64,000 nt of DNA from Metellina segmentata (GCA_947359465.1 OX375881.1:78465914-78529913); one strand, 5' to 3'. Shown: positions 45,843 to 58,113, numbered from the stretch's first letter. Notes: generated by a model from the letters alone, not told the origin. A program made the numbers and translations.

Positions 45843-46620
45843 CTATAGATGGGTAATCCTCGTAAGTCCAATACGAAGTCTTGTTAAAATAACGTCAAAA
45901 CGACAAAGATACAAAGAGGGCCAGGGTGAAATGGTCGGTTGTATTCTATGAAGTTTATTTTCACTCTGCAGTTCCCAGTCTCTCTGCCAATCGTTCCATA
46001 TGATATCGCGTATAGTTAGTCGGACATCATCATATGGGATTCGTGGACTCAAAAGTGCTGTCGCATTTCTGGCAGCAGTGTAAGCAAGCTCATTGCCAGA
46101 AATCCCAACGTGACCTGGTATCCAACAGAAAGAGATACGATAGTCACGTCGAATAAGATGATGATGAAATTTGAGAGCGGCAGTAGCTAACAGGTGTTGT
46201 GGGTGATAAACTGACTCTGTGTAAATGATAAAATTATCTACCCTCATGTGAGAAATGTCTTTTAAAGCTTCATGTATACCATAAAATTCGGCTGTGAAAA
46301 TAGAGACCACACAGAGTAAAGCGAAACTTACAATGGTTGATCCACACACAAAGGTACAGCCAACATGTCGTGTGGATTTCCATCCATCAGTAAAAACCGC
46401 TGTATAGTCTCTGTATATGTGGCGATGTGAAGCAAAATGTTAACAGTAAATGACCGGATAAGTGTTTGATTTATCAAAACCTGAGAATGGATGAAGTAAG
46501 GAACTCCTGCCAGTTTCCAAGGGTCAAATGAAAACAATGATCGTTCATGAATATTTAAGTCATTAAAACCCTCTAACGTCCAAGACGCCCGAAACGGCTT
46601 TACATGCAAAAGCCCAGCAC
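45843..46620 (-). pseudogene. LINE RNase H domain
   Basis: C-terminal RNase H of a non-LTR retrotransposon. The lead-in (46328-46609) has YTETIQRFLLMDGN, a frameshifted match to 'iYTDGSK'. The open piece 45843-46349 has SIFTAEFYGIHEALKDI (catalytic Glu), IIYTESVYHPQHL (usually YTDS; the Asp is Glu here), FCWIPGHVGISGNELAYTAA (usually ...EADxxA) and, at its end, DVILTRLRIGLTRITHL, the usual lead to the terminal CCHC knuckle. It belongs with the RT at 48432-49830, which lies upstream on the same strand. Confidence 0.85.
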
Positions 46621-46830
46621 CCGCCCCTACCGGCCGAAGTCATTAAAGCTACTGGCTATCCCCCTAACCCAGAGAAGGGCAATCCGTCATTTCCTTACTA
46701 CAATGCTCCCTCCTTTCGCCTGAAGCAGTAGGGTAGTTTCCTTTAATGACAAACAACAAGTTAGGGATCTGCTTTTAACTGCGCCCTTTCACATACTTCT
46801 TCCAAGCTAGGCTTCGGATCGGACAGTTTT

Positions 46831-47232
46831 GTGCGGCTATTGAATAGAGAATTTGGTTTCTTCACTATCGAACTGGCTCGTTATAGGAAAACATTGTCGA
46901 AAGAAGAAATAGAAAGAATTCTTTTCAATGATACAGATGAGTCGGATTTAAATTCAAGCGACGAAGACGATCTAACAAAATATGATTTGGAGAATTCAAT
47001 CCAAGAGGATAGTGTTTCCGATAATGACAGTGACGTAGATGAAGTCCGGAAATTGAAAGAAACGATGATATTATTTGAATGGGAATCGAACAATATACGG
47101 AACGATGATATATCCATTCCAAACTTTAATTCGCATGCTAGTCCTGTTCATGACTTGCCGCCTGGGTCTTCACCATTAGACTATCTGAAACTCTTTCTGA
47201 CGGACGCGAGAAATCACATATTTTCACGGTAA
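46831..47232 (+). pseudogene. piggyBac-type transposase N-terminal fragment
   Basis: 133 codons, open. A basic start, then an acidic serine-rich linker (DTDESDLNSSDEDD, SVSDNDSDVDE), ending PPGSSPLDYLKLFLTDARNH, which matches the first block of the piggyBac transposase domain ('sPl..f.lFf.d.l...i...TN.Ya'). A stop follows after FSR; the catalytic DDD region is absent. Acidic N-termini before this block are usual in the family. It lies in the insertion that splits the LINE. The methionine is a plausible start but not proven. Confidence 0.65.
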
Positions 47233-47702
47233 TTAATATCACAGAGTTATTTTCAAACCTACAATTTGGAAATGTAATTTTCTTGTATAGCATGTTAATT
47301 ATTTTACTTAAAAAATGAAGCATTTTAGGAACATAATTATGTTAATGCTATTCTTTTAGCATAGGTTTCTCGGTCAAATTAATAATTCCTCTTTATGAAC
47401 TGAGAATATCTTATAAAATGAGTATATTTATGAAACATAAAATAATCATTTTCGCCCTTTATAAAAAGTTCTTACTACGAGTTCCAATTTGGTTTGCTTC
47501 GCAAACCAACACCACGGCCACTGCGTGGCCAGCACGACTTTTCTTTTAGTGGGGTTTGGCCATCACGAGGTTGCCCGTGAGTTATTTTCGTGGTGACGCA
47601 TATCTGTTGCAAAAATATTAATATTTAATTGAAAAAATATTTATTAAAAAAATCAACAACAATAATTCAAATCTAAACAAGAATAATTCCAATTCTATTA
47701 AA

Positions 47703-47868
47703 TTAATTTTAAAATGTTCTAGATTAAATTTTAAAATTCGGCTTCGTACAAAAATCGCAAAACATTCGGGCTTCCCTGTGGGCCAAATGTCATTCTTATA
47801 AGTGCCATAGATTCGTCAGGATAGTCCACGCACGCAGACAAACGTTTACTTTTATAATCGTAGAGATG
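47703..47868 (-). repeat. Dispersed ~170-bp repeat, solitary copy
   Basis: AAAATGTTCTAGATTAAATT, ATAAGTGCCATAGATTCGTC and TTTATAATCGTAGAGATGAG align to 2045-2217 and 27605-27773. This copy is outside the gene duplications. Confidence 0.7.
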
Positions 47869-48400
47869 AGTGCTTTCAAATAAAATTTTACTTACAAATA
47901 TATAATAATTAATATGACTACACTGGATAGGAGAATTTTTAATAAAATTAATTTGATTTTTATACGAATAGCAAAATTATAATTATAACGCTAAATGTTC
48001 TACCGAAAAATATTTTTAATATACATAGGACTTAACAGACTTGAAAACGCTTTTTAATCACATACTTGCTTATATATTAGACAGTCGGAGATACAAGAGA
48101 ATTTTAAGATATACGTTATGAATGAAGTAGCAGTCACGTATTAGAAAATATATTAATTAATTTTTTTTCTTTAAAAATTTGTTAGTCTAATCAAAGATTG
48201 AGGAATATATTATTTAGGAAAACCATATTTAAGTATAAAGAATTAACAAGTGATAAGAAATAAACTGTAGTCAATTATTTTTCGCTATATTTTCTTCACA
48301 ACTAATAAAATGTGCGATAGATACATATAAGTAACTAATGTCCAACACCCAATGCGACTTACAAGTTGAAACAAGCACTTCATATACACCCCCTTACAAA

Positions 48401-48418
48401 GCACGGGACGTCCCGTGC
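48401..48418. other. 18-bp perfect GC palindrome
   Basis: GCACGGGACGTCCCGTGC, directly followed by ATTAA. See findings. Confidence 0.6.
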
Positions 48419-48431
48419 ATTAAGAAAGTAC

Positions 48432-49830
48432 CTAGATGACCATAGATGATGTGTAAAGGGGGAAGAAATCATTTGATTTTCCTAATGGTTTCTCGGCCGT
48501 TCTGGGTTTTTGAAGACATCGTCTTGAGACCCGTGTGGCCGTTAGAGGGTTAAGGGGTGTATTATTCAGGGCAGTTCTCATTCGTAATCCAAAATGTGGA
48601 ATACACGATTTGCGATTCCTGAAAAGAATGTCCATGAGTGAATTTTGCATTGGATAAGCCGGATGACTCAATATGAGAAAGAAGAGTCAAAGCGACAACA
48701 AAAGACAAGTAGACACTAGTGATGGCTCTTTGCAAATTACATAAAGGCTTTTAACGGGTGAAGTGCGGAATGCTCCGGAACGGATCCTCAGTGCACTGTG
48801 ATTTACCGTCTTGAGTTTTCGTAAAACAGATCGATGGGCAGATCCATAAGCTGCACAGTCATAATCTAATCTGGATGGAATTACTGCTCGGTAGATGTTA
48901 AGCATGGAGGATCGTTCCGCTCCCCAGGATGTATCAGAGAGTACTCTTAATAGATTGAGCTTTTTCTCGCAACACTGCCCCAACTGCACGATGTGGGGGA
49001 GGAAGGTAAGTTTCTGATCAAAAATGTTACCTAGGAATTTTACTCTGTCCTCCACTGCAATCATATTACCACCCACGAAGATCTCTGGGTCAGAATGCAG
49101 GATCCGACGTCGGCAGAAATGAATGCAGGATGTCTTTTTAGCGGAAAAGTTGAAATCGTTCTCGTCACTCCACCTCGTCCAGCATGTTATAGCTGTCTGA
49201 AGTTGACGCTAGATAATTCGCATGTTTTTCATTTCGCAGAGGATGCACAGATCATCCACGTACAAATTACCATGGACAATTGGTGATAGTTGACTCAGTA
49301 TGTTGTTGATATTAACGGAAAAAAGGTTTACCCTGAGAACGGTACCCTGAGGAACACCCTCTTCTTGAGTGAAAGTATTTGAAAGGACAGATCCGATTCG
49401 AACCTGAAACTATCCAATGGCAAAATTTTTTTGAATAAGTAGCGGTAGATGTCCTCAAATCCCAAGAGAATGTAGATCACGGAGTATTCCATATCGCCAG
49501 GTACGGTCGTACGCTTTTTCCATATAAAAAAAAAGAAACGAGATGGTTTCTGCGTAAGTGTTTATGTAACACACGGCGACATTGACATTCGAGTGATAAG
49601 ATGTTTTCTACTATTGAGCTTTCAACCTCTTCTCAAGGATGTAAACAAGACGAGCATTTACCATCCTTTCAAAAAGTTTGCACATGCAGCTTGTGAGTGC
49701 TAATGGCCGATAGTTATACGGATTAGTGGGATCTCGGCGACAAAGGCGTTCTCGGTTCAGATTTGGACAGCGTCATGAGTAGTTTGTAGCTTTTCTTTAT
49801 GCTCGCAAGCCTCCAGGATCCATCGTCAGC
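48432..49830 (-). pseudogene. LINE reverse transcriptase
   Basis: RT of a non-LTR retrotransposon on the minus strand. From 49680 down: MVNARLVYILEK, then EKAYDRTWRYGILRDL, then GVPQGTVLRVNLFSVNINN (about 49300-49355), the catalytic NLYVDDLCIL box (about 49245), one stop, and the thumb VKFLGNIFDQKLTFLPHI (48687-49076 frame), RSSMLNIYRAVIPSRLDYDC and HSALRIRSGAFRTSPVKSLY. At least three disruptions. The matching RNase H is displaced to 45843-46620 by an insertion. Confidence 0.9.
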
Positions 49831-50671
49831 ACCGAAGGCGGATGAATGACTGCCTGGAGGTTCGTGGTTAGTTCCTTCTTTTCCCATGGATCGCTAGAAA
49901 CTCGCTGTGAAAATAAATTCAACGAAGGGTTCACGAGAGGCCCAAGAACGGTTTCGCTCGCATATGTATACGCGCACCTTTATGAGAATCAATTGGATTG
50001 GCAAGGACGACAAGCTTCAAACACTTACCCCAAGTCTTTTGGACGTCATTAAAACTAAATGGGAATAACGATCACTGCACTAAGTCAGTAAGTGCAGTTA
50101 GTTACCTTATCAGTAAGCTTCATGGAAATGAAAATACCTTAACAATTTTAGTATTTTCAGGTTCCTCAATTAGCATGAGTTCCGCTAATTAATTTGTCAA
50201 AAGTACGCAATATGCTTAAAATTAAATATTTGTCACGTGTTGTTTTAATTAAATCTGAATAATTTAGCCGTAGAATTTCCACATTGTGTTCAAATAGTTT
50301 TCCATGTATCAGTATTCGTTTCAAACACATCTCTAATGTCTAAGGAAATTCACAGTAGGGGCATACAAGGTATATTAGGATATAATTTTCTATCAAATTA
50401 CAATACTTGTATCAATTATGTAGATGACTGTATGATTATAAAAAAATATTAAAATCCCGTTTCAAGAATTGAACAAGAAAACAATTTGAATTACAACATC
50501 AACGCCTATCTGAAAGTCAAACTAGCCCTGAGGAAACAAAGATATTGGTACCTGTTGGAAAAGACTAATTTCCCCACAAACAAATGTTCAACTTCAAACC
50601 TTACTAAAACATCATATTGAAGACAACAATACATTTAAAAGTGTTAGCAATTTATCCCTTAACACACCATG
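49831..50671. other. Intergenic, no gene found
   Basis: Mixed composition at the left, AT-rich at the right; short open frames without recognisable products. Confidence 0.45.
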
Positions 50672-51339
50672 TAGGGGAAGGTGTAGCACAATGTTACATG
50701 GGGTACAGTGTTTCAGTGAATTTCATTTTAAATTGCTGGAAAAAATTAGCTCTAATTTGTTTACAATCTTGTTTAAAAAAAAACATGTGTTTTGGTAGTA
50801 TTTGAAATATAAGTTGCATTTCTGTAAGCAAATATCTATTTTTGCATATTAAAACTAAAATTTTGTGTGTTGTAATTTATTCATGAGTGGTGCTTATTTT
50901 ATAATGAATAATATTTTAGTATTAAACAAATTGTGTTTAAGTTTTGCTGAGTTAAAATGGGATGATCTAAATTCCCATTCTGTAGTCAGAAAAAGTTTTA
51001 GCTACAAACTATAATGGGGCACAATTTTACAGAATGAAATAGGCACACTGTTACAAATGTTACAAACATAATTTGTACAATTAACACATTACAAGCAAGC
51101 TTATGTTTAACAATACAAGTTGTATTATTATTATAGCTCTGCATTTTTCATTTTAAGATTTTAAATTATAAATATGAATGATAACATAAATAAATTGGTT
51201 AATTTTTCTTAAAGTTTTTTCTTCATATAGGTTTGCATACATTTTTATTAGATGCTTACAATCTTTATTTACTTGATTAGCAGTTTTATTTTGCTAATTC
51301 ATTCGAAACATTCACAAGCTAGCAAAATTATGTCTCTAA

Positions 51340-51645
51340 GAAGTAAGGTTGCCTATCCCTAAAGCCTCACCCAGAAAAACTGCACAACATTTATGACGGG
51401 TGAACTGTTGGATCTTGATTGATACCGAAGTTAAAAAAAAAAGATTTCAGAGGGAATAGAATGGGGCAAAAGCACTAAACCTTAAAAAGAACAAATTTAC
51501 TACGAAGCAAACCAACGTGAACCTGAGGTATAAGTCTACCGAGATATCATCAACAGGAGATGAAGATTCGCTATCTTATGCTGACAGTGAAAATATCTCT
51601 TTTTCAGAATTGCAATCAGACATTGCTGCAGACGACAACAATTAA
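51340..51645 (+). pseudogene. pogo-like transposase C-terminal remnant
   Basis: RLPIPKASPRKTAQH followed by WILIDTEVKKK, with a stop between, resembles the 'P.pkA.prk....r..g.s.iltdTP.k..' linker after the DDE domain of pogo-type transposases. Then an acidic serine tail: TGDEDSLSYADSENISFSEL, ending IAADDNN and a stop. The catalytic domain is not recognisable upstream. Confidence 0.5.
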
Positions 51646-52255
51646 CAATGATTGAGTGTAGAGTTATGAATCAGAAACAATGTTGATTTTGTAGTGTTAT
51701 ACATCAAAATAATTTTTCCATCTTATACATTTTCACGAACAAATGAAGTTTATTCATTTGAAAAATGCAAGAAAATGCATAAAAAAATCTTCCAGAACTT
51801 CACGAGTAACTATAACAAATATTTTCGCAACGCTTTAAAAAGTATTTTGTTATACGGTGAATATAGACCGCATAAAGAAAGGATCTCGTAGAAAATAACT
51901 AAAATCTTAGGAAATAAATAGTTATTGCTTTTTTAAACGAAATCAAGACACGAGGCTTCGCAACTACTTGGAATCTTGTCAAACCATTTGGAATGTCATT
52001 TAGAAATCTCGTTTAGAAAATACACATACGAACATTTTTTAATATTTTATTTGTACTTATTTTACACATACAAAATTTTTCAAAATGTCTAACCATTATC
52101 TTTCGTAACCTGACAATACACGGATTTTCTTGTGGTAAACTGGTTCAAAATCACTTTCGTCACTTGAAGATTCTATATCGAACTCGTTTAGAGTTGACTT
52201 TTTTTCAGTAACCATGTAGTCGGTGTAGTGAACTAAAAGGTATAAAATAATTTAT

Positions 52256-52436
52256 CCTGAAAATTTGTGATTGTGAAGTTTTAATAGCTATAAAAATACT
52301 TACAAGATTTAAAACGGAAAACGTGGGGCGCTTTACACTACTCACTATTAACTACTGCATGCGCCCCAAGTCTTTCGTTTTAAATCTTACAAAAAATTTT
52401 ATAGCTATTAAAACTTGACAATTACAAATATTCAGG
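52256..52436. repeat. Long hairpin, 76-base arms
   Basis: Left arm 52256-52331 (CCTGAAAATTTGTGATTGTG ... ACGTGGGGCGC) and right arm 52361-52436 (GCGCCCCAAGTC ... ACAAATATTCAGG) are reverse complements with scattered mismatches, around a 29-base loop. No protein is encoded. It could be a foldback MITE or an inverted duplication. Confidence 0.85.
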
Positions 52437-53064
52437 ACAGTCTGTATAGGGTTATAAACTTGTATGGGGCCAGCAGAAATCATTTTATACACATTTAGTC
52501 CGTTACAAAAACGTGCTAAATTAAAAAAATTGTAACTAATTTGTATTGATAACTTTTTAAATTATGTTATAATTTGATTGAAATTTTGAAAGGACTATAA
52601 GTAGATTGTACTGAATAAATTTTTGTCATATACCGCACAAAAAAAGATAGCACAAAAAAAAATATCGCACAAAAACAGATTTGAGTGTTCTTTGTAACTG
52701 TAGCATACAATCATTGCAATTGTTTTCCTTCCATTTAAAGCAGTTTGTTCAATTATACGTAAACTAATCAAAGGTGGTATTTTATTTTAAGTCTGCTTAA
52801 GGAATCATTAGATATCTGTATATTTCAATTAAAATAAATTTTAATAAAAGCCCATTCTTTATACTTACTGTTGCTCCTACAACGTAACACTGTATTCCAC
52901 AATGTGTAACAATGTACCCCTCAGTGGGGCACAGTGTTACAATGTACATCACTACCGCAAACATTAAATAGTGGAAATAAATGTTGCTATTTTTAATTTT
53001 AATGATATATAAGATGTATGTAAGAGATCAAAGATCATTCTAAGTGCTTTGTTTCCTTCATATA

Positions 53065-54199
53065 TTGGGTCATCCGGTAAGTTCTGCATGTTTTCAAATC
53101 GGAGCTAGCTTTGTTATCATTATTTTGCTACCGCTGATAAAAAGTGACCTTGACTGAAGCAGATGTTTAAATTTGGTCTTTTCCGCTTACACTGAATAAG
53201 TATAGCATATGATGTGGCCTAATTTTGTTTTACTGCAGTGCTAAGAATGGAGAATCAGAAAGTTCATTTTCGTCATATTATGCCCTTTTATTTTAAGAAA
53301 GGATTTCAGCATGTGATTCTTTGCTGAAACGAAATGAAGAAGCTCTTATCTTGAAACAGCTCATTACTGGAGATGGTAACTATATAATAAGTGGTAACTA
53401 TAAAACAATGTTACGAAGTAACGATCATGGGGTAAGTCAAATGATCCTCCCCAAATAACATCGAGAAGGGTACTGCATCTCAGAAAAGTAATGCTTTCTA
53501 TTTTGTGAGACTACAAAAGGAATTGTTTATTATGAATTGTTGCCACAAAATCAGATAATAAATTCGGAAAAATACTGTTCTCAAATGGCAGTACTAAAAA
53601 CAGAAATCGCAGCAATGAGGCCAGAGCTGACCAATCGTCGAGGTATTGTCTTCCAGCATGACAATGCTTGGCCCCGTATTCAGTGTGGCTAAGATGTATT
53701 GTATCACTTACCCCCCCCCTATTCACCAGACTTTGCTCACTTAGATTTTTCCAGCTGTTAGAAAGATGGCAAAAAGTCATAGTGTGGAAATTATTTGAAT
53801 CTTAGATGGCGCTGGCGTCGTTGACGTCATGCGCCTTTCGTGCTCTCCCACACCTGCAGCTTTTGTCAGTTGATTAGTTGAAGTTTGACTTGATTCGATT
53901 TCGAAAGAACCTAAGTGTTCTGAATTTGATTGATTTGTTTAATCTCGATTGGCATTAACATGTAATATTTCCTATATCTGTAAATAGTAATTAAACTTTA
54001 ATTTAACTGAAAGAATCTCTAATCATCATTTTGTATGGATCTAAAAAATACCATTGAGAGAATTCGATATTAGAAATCCTGCCATTTTGCGTCATAAAAC
54101 AAATGAGGCATATGTTATTAAATAAAATTTTATGTTGTTCTTGTACTGCTTCGTTGGTATTTATCTTCAAAAACGCGCAATACTTTCCGGATTACCCAA
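53065..54199 (+). mobile_element. mariner element with internal deletion
   Basis: Inverted termini TTGGGTCATCCGGTAAGTTC and TTGGGTAATCCGGAAAGTAT (right end read inward), with TA on the left flank; the right TA has decayed. Encloses a deleted transposase. About 250-400 bp after the coding part (from 53781) does not look like mariner and may be a further insertion. Confidence 0.8.
53249..53780 (+). pseudogene. mariner transposase, deleted and frameshifted
   Basis: Starts MENQKVHFRHIMPFYFKKG, the standard mariner N-terminus, then jumps to ACDSLLKRNEEALILKQLIT, so the helix-turn-helix region and linker are deleted. GDGNYI stands where 'TGDEKW' carries the first catalytic Asp (Glu lost). Further on GIVYYELLPQNQIINSEKYC, RRGIVFQHDNAWPRI with the second Asp, and PPPYSPDFAHLDF with the third. 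Several stops. Confidence 0.85.
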
Positions 54200-54328
54200 C
54201 AGATGCATATTTTAATGGACGGATGAAAATAAAAAACGTGTAACACCCACTTTCTCCTACACCTTAACAAAAAAATTAAATTCGGTATAAATTGTCCTGA
54301 AATTGAAATAGATGGAAAATATAACCTA

Positions 54329-55885
54329 GACTCTTCAAAAACGAATCAAGAAATCGTTAATTTAATTCAATCTTCCACTGAGACTTTGCAGAAAAGGAAA
54401 AATGAAACCTATATTTTTTAATATTCAACATAAATTCTCAAGAAAAACAAGCACTCTTAAAGCTGTTGATTCCGCATCTACATGTATTCTCTAAAAGTCT
54501 ATATACACTAAGCCTAACTGATCACTAGTGCAACTTTTTTTGTTGCAGTAAAAATGGAAAAAGTCTTATTTATCATTCCCTAAAGTTACATTTATGGAAA
54601 TAAAGTTGCATTTATTTTTGATGCACTAAAATATAAAATAAATTGTTCCTAAAAAATTAAAAAATTCAATATATATTGACAATTTTAGTCGTGTACAACA
54701 GTATTATAATACATCATTAAATACAGAAGAACGTTTAATAGCCGATCCTTGGACAGTAATTCCTTTAACATTGAAAAACTGCTCCAGCTGCAGTCATATA
54801 ATTTGTTGTATAGGAGAGCAGAAGCGTAAAAGCCTTTTACTCAATATTCAGAGATTTTAAAACGTCATTTACAAGTCGAACAACGCATTAATGATCAAAA
54901 CTCACCTCACAAACTCTGCAGTCGATTATGCAAATTTCTTCAGGATTATCAAGAGTGCCAACCAATGTGTTTAGGTACTTCTTGCGATTTATTTCACTTT
55001 CCTCTGTTAGGACAAACACCTTCTTTCCATGAACTTGTTTGATCCGCAATATACAGATACTTAGGCGTACACAAAATCAGACACCCGTGATCGAAGGGTT
55101 ATAACTTACGTATAATACACCCCATGTAAGAGGAATTTTGGTGTTAGTACTTTACATGCAGCGTATAACGTGTGAAAAAAAGTTGTATTTGTTGCAAAAA
55201 GTCGCTCTAATGACCACGTAACACCCAAAATTAATCTAAAGCATTTCAATTCTATCTCGTATATCCCTTATTATGAAATCACTCTCCCTCTAATTGCAAA
55301 CGGAAAGCTGTATTGAGTTGTGGGGAGAAAAGGCATAAGCTTATCAACTATGAAAATGAAATTATTGAACAAGATGCATGTTATTTCATTCAAATACGTT
55401 GAAAACTAAATCAATAAGTTAAGTAATCTTCTTATAAATTATAAAGTAACATTGAAAAGTATCCTTTCTGAACCACAAAAGCATTCCCATTACGGACATA
55501 AATCTTTGTAATTGGTGGTTTTGTTTTTTGAATTTTATGTAGCATAATTTTTACTGAAATTTAATTGAGAAATTTTATGCATCATAACTATTCTGTTTTT
55601 ATGGAATAGAAAATTTAAAAGTTAATTCACCCATTTGATGGTTGACTATGTTAACAAAACAGATTATGGATGCAAGAGGTAAACTATTTTAATGTGGTGA
55701 TCATGATTTTTTTAATGCAACTTAAAATTCCACTCAACTGGCATGTTCATATTCTATGCTGTTCATAAGAAAATCTTCACTTTCGTCTATGTTATGTACA
55801 GTGAATACTATTTTAGTGTGCTTAATATAATTTTCAAATACTTATCAGTGCTCAGAGAAAATTTCATAAGTAGACATATTTGATT
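54329..55885. repeat. Segmental duplication, copy B, 3' flank block
   Basis: Partner of 26069-26905. Continues the copy B unit downstream (minus-strand sense) of exon d. Confidence 0.9.
54523..55212. mobile_element. 690-bp insertion with imperfect TIRs (CACTA-like ends)
   Basis: Absent from the paralogous block at 26240. Ends CACTAGTGCAACTTTTT and, inverted, CATTAGAGCGACTTTTT, three mismatches in 17. Non-coding. Target duplication is not clear. Confidence 0.65.
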
Positions 55886-56895
55886 TCAATTTATGTAGAG
55901 CATCATTTTTACTACTTACTTAAAAAAATGTTTTTGTAAGTATGTTCTTAGTAAGCTAAATATTAATGAAAAGTGGAAATTTTTTTCACGAATTTTGTTG
56001 TAGGTTCCTTTTATTTTATTTTCAATTGATGAGAATATTTTATCTCTTAAAAACAAGACTTAACCTATTACTTGCTTCATTTAAATATATATCATAAATT
56101 TAATTTTTTTATAAATAAACAATACAAAACATTTTAAAATGTGTCTGATTTTTGATAATTTGAAACTTTATTTAATTTTTAATTAATTAATGTTTAATTC
56201 ATTAACTTTTTATTAATTACTTTTAATTGATTAATTTTTTTTGGTTAATTATAATTTAATTTTTTATAAATTTAATTCATTATATATATAAACAATACAA
56301 AACATTTTTTAAACGTGTCTGATTTTTGATTAGTATTATTCAAAAACCTATATTATGGTGTTAATGGTATCCTGCAACTTTATTTGTCTAGATCCAAAAC
56401 ATTTGATATCATTGATAATCAGTTAAAATCAGATTAATCTCAAAACCACTCAAATCAACATAGGAACAAGAAATATTACTAACACATTGCAATTGTTGTT
56501 CTGTTCAATTTACACTCTCACGCTATTGACTTTGACATTTTATCACAATATAGTAATTAGCAAAGATTTACCCTGCTATATTTCCCAATAAAGTAATACC
56601 CTGGAGTTATGCAATAGGTGGGTCTTACGAAAATCGCTTATGTCGAATTCACATAGGTACGGGGTGCACCTTTGTATATAAATACATATAAATTATATTT
56701 AGTTGGAACCAATTACTAACAAAAACACTAGTTTCGAATAAAAATATTTAATCAAATTGCACACATATACAAAATATCAAAAACAATAAATGAGTATCGT
56801 AAAAAAGTTATTTCAATGTCTTCTTAAATTCTAACGACAATGTCCTCTCATGTACGTGGCTTGTAGCACCTGTTTTTCAAATTTGCTAAACTTAC

Positions 56896-57098
56896 ATCAA
56901 GGGTCAAGGTCCTACGTACAGGAGATTCTTCGCAATTTACAAGAGATCTTGAGCCCATTGGGAAATACTGCAGTGTCGTCCCTACCGGCTGGTTGATGAA
57001 ATTGTACTTAACTCTGGATTCCAATTTCTTCATAACGTTTCGGGTCAGTTCTGTATCATGAATTTTCACAGATATACAGTCCGAAAACAGCCTACGAC
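56896..57098 (-). CDS. Internal exon d of unrecognised gene, copy B
   Basis: 203 bp against 212 in copy A, with the same acceptor and donor. The two differences are deletions of 3 bp (one Val of PLVVNC) and 6 bp (near RPLTLTLD, here RTLTLD), so the frame and the phase-0 end are kept. Function unknown. Confidence 0.6.
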
Positions 57099-58113
57099 CT
57101 AAATAAAAGAACGATAATTAACAATTTGACTGTAAAATCATGAGAAATAGGTGCACAAAACGTTTGGCGTACTAAGTTCGAAATTAGCACGATCTACACG
57201 GTCGAATAGAGTCCAGTCTTGCAAAATGCACCATATTGTAATGACGCGTGCTTGCGGCACAGGTTCAGTGTCTATAAAGTTTTTATTTTCGATTAGCGAA
57301 TGTTATGGAACTCATATTTTGCCATTGACAATATAAAATACACCTCCTGACTTAGTACTTTTTCCTAATGCCTTCATAGACAATTTTATTTTGGTTGGAT
57401 AAATGAACCTCGAAATACTTAATTTACCTTATTTGGGTTACATTCTGCCATGTGTTTGGTGCAGCTTGTCCATTTTTGAACCCTGTGCCATGAAACCCAA
57501 ATCAAGCAACCAACCTAATGGCGGGTCAATTAAATATTACTAATTTTGAACGTCATATTTCTGAACCACTTTGTGTCACTCTGATGCATCACGATGAAGG
57601 GTTCACGTTTTACCTCATACATACCACACTTTTTAAACACGCCCCTTTTACATAAAGAAGCTACATTCATTCCAAATGGACAAGAATCCGTGCCACCACG
57701 GATTCTTAAAGAAACCTTTAGATACCAGATGTCATTTTTTTAAACATTAATTTTAAATTGCATGTTTTTAGTGGGGAAAACTCTCATCCAAATCTTGTCC
57801 CTTTTTTAAGTATCATTGGGTTCTTAAATTTCATATAGTACTTTTATCCATCACGATATTTACATTATACATTTCTTTTATTTTATATTTTCTACTATGT
57901 TGATTTATATGTTTTAATCATGACATTTTAAATTTCTTGCGCAAGACTTGCATCTATCTTTTATTACAATACTTTTATTTTTACATCGACTTTATTTATT
58001 TTTATCTTGCATTTGGCACTGCTTGTCCGTTTCTGGACCTTGCGCCATAAAATCCCAAAATCCAATCCAATCCGGAACAAAAAGAAAGATAATGTAAAAA
58101 ACTAATAAATTCA

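Larger units (their letters stand above)
47233..48431. other. Rest of the LINE interruption
   Basis: AT-rich. Contains the repeat related to 29780-30050 (about 47495-47590), a dispersed repeat copy (47703-47868) and an 18-bp palindrome (48401-48418). No gene. Confidence 0.5.
50674..54257 (+). mobile_element. Second pogo-like element, decayed
   Basis: Left end TA/GGGGAAGGTGTAGCACAATG, right end (reverse complement) TA/GGAGAAAGTGGGTGTTACAC; they align with a 6-base gap and four mismatches. Variants of GGGGCACAGTGTTAC recur at 50699, about 51015 and 52900-52945, as in the element at 18213. A transposase C-terminal remnant (51340-51645), a long hairpin (52256-52436) and a nested mariner (53065-54199) lie inside. 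The right boundary is less certain than the left. Confidence 0.5.

Noticed and set aside
46881..47122. Minus-strand frames rich in serine and phenylalanine
   Set aside because: Antisense of the acidic piggyBac N-terminal fragment.
53511..53780. 89-codon minus-strand frame
   Set aside because: Antisense of the mariner transposase remnant.
53783..54026. Solo LTR inside the mariner
   Set aside because: TG and CA ends can be drawn, but no target duplication fits, so it was not called.
55290..55310. Terminal exon of the unknown gene in the 3' flank block
   Set aside because: An acceptor-like CAG with a phase-0 LSVCN* follows in B and PSVCN* in C, but five codons are too little evidence.
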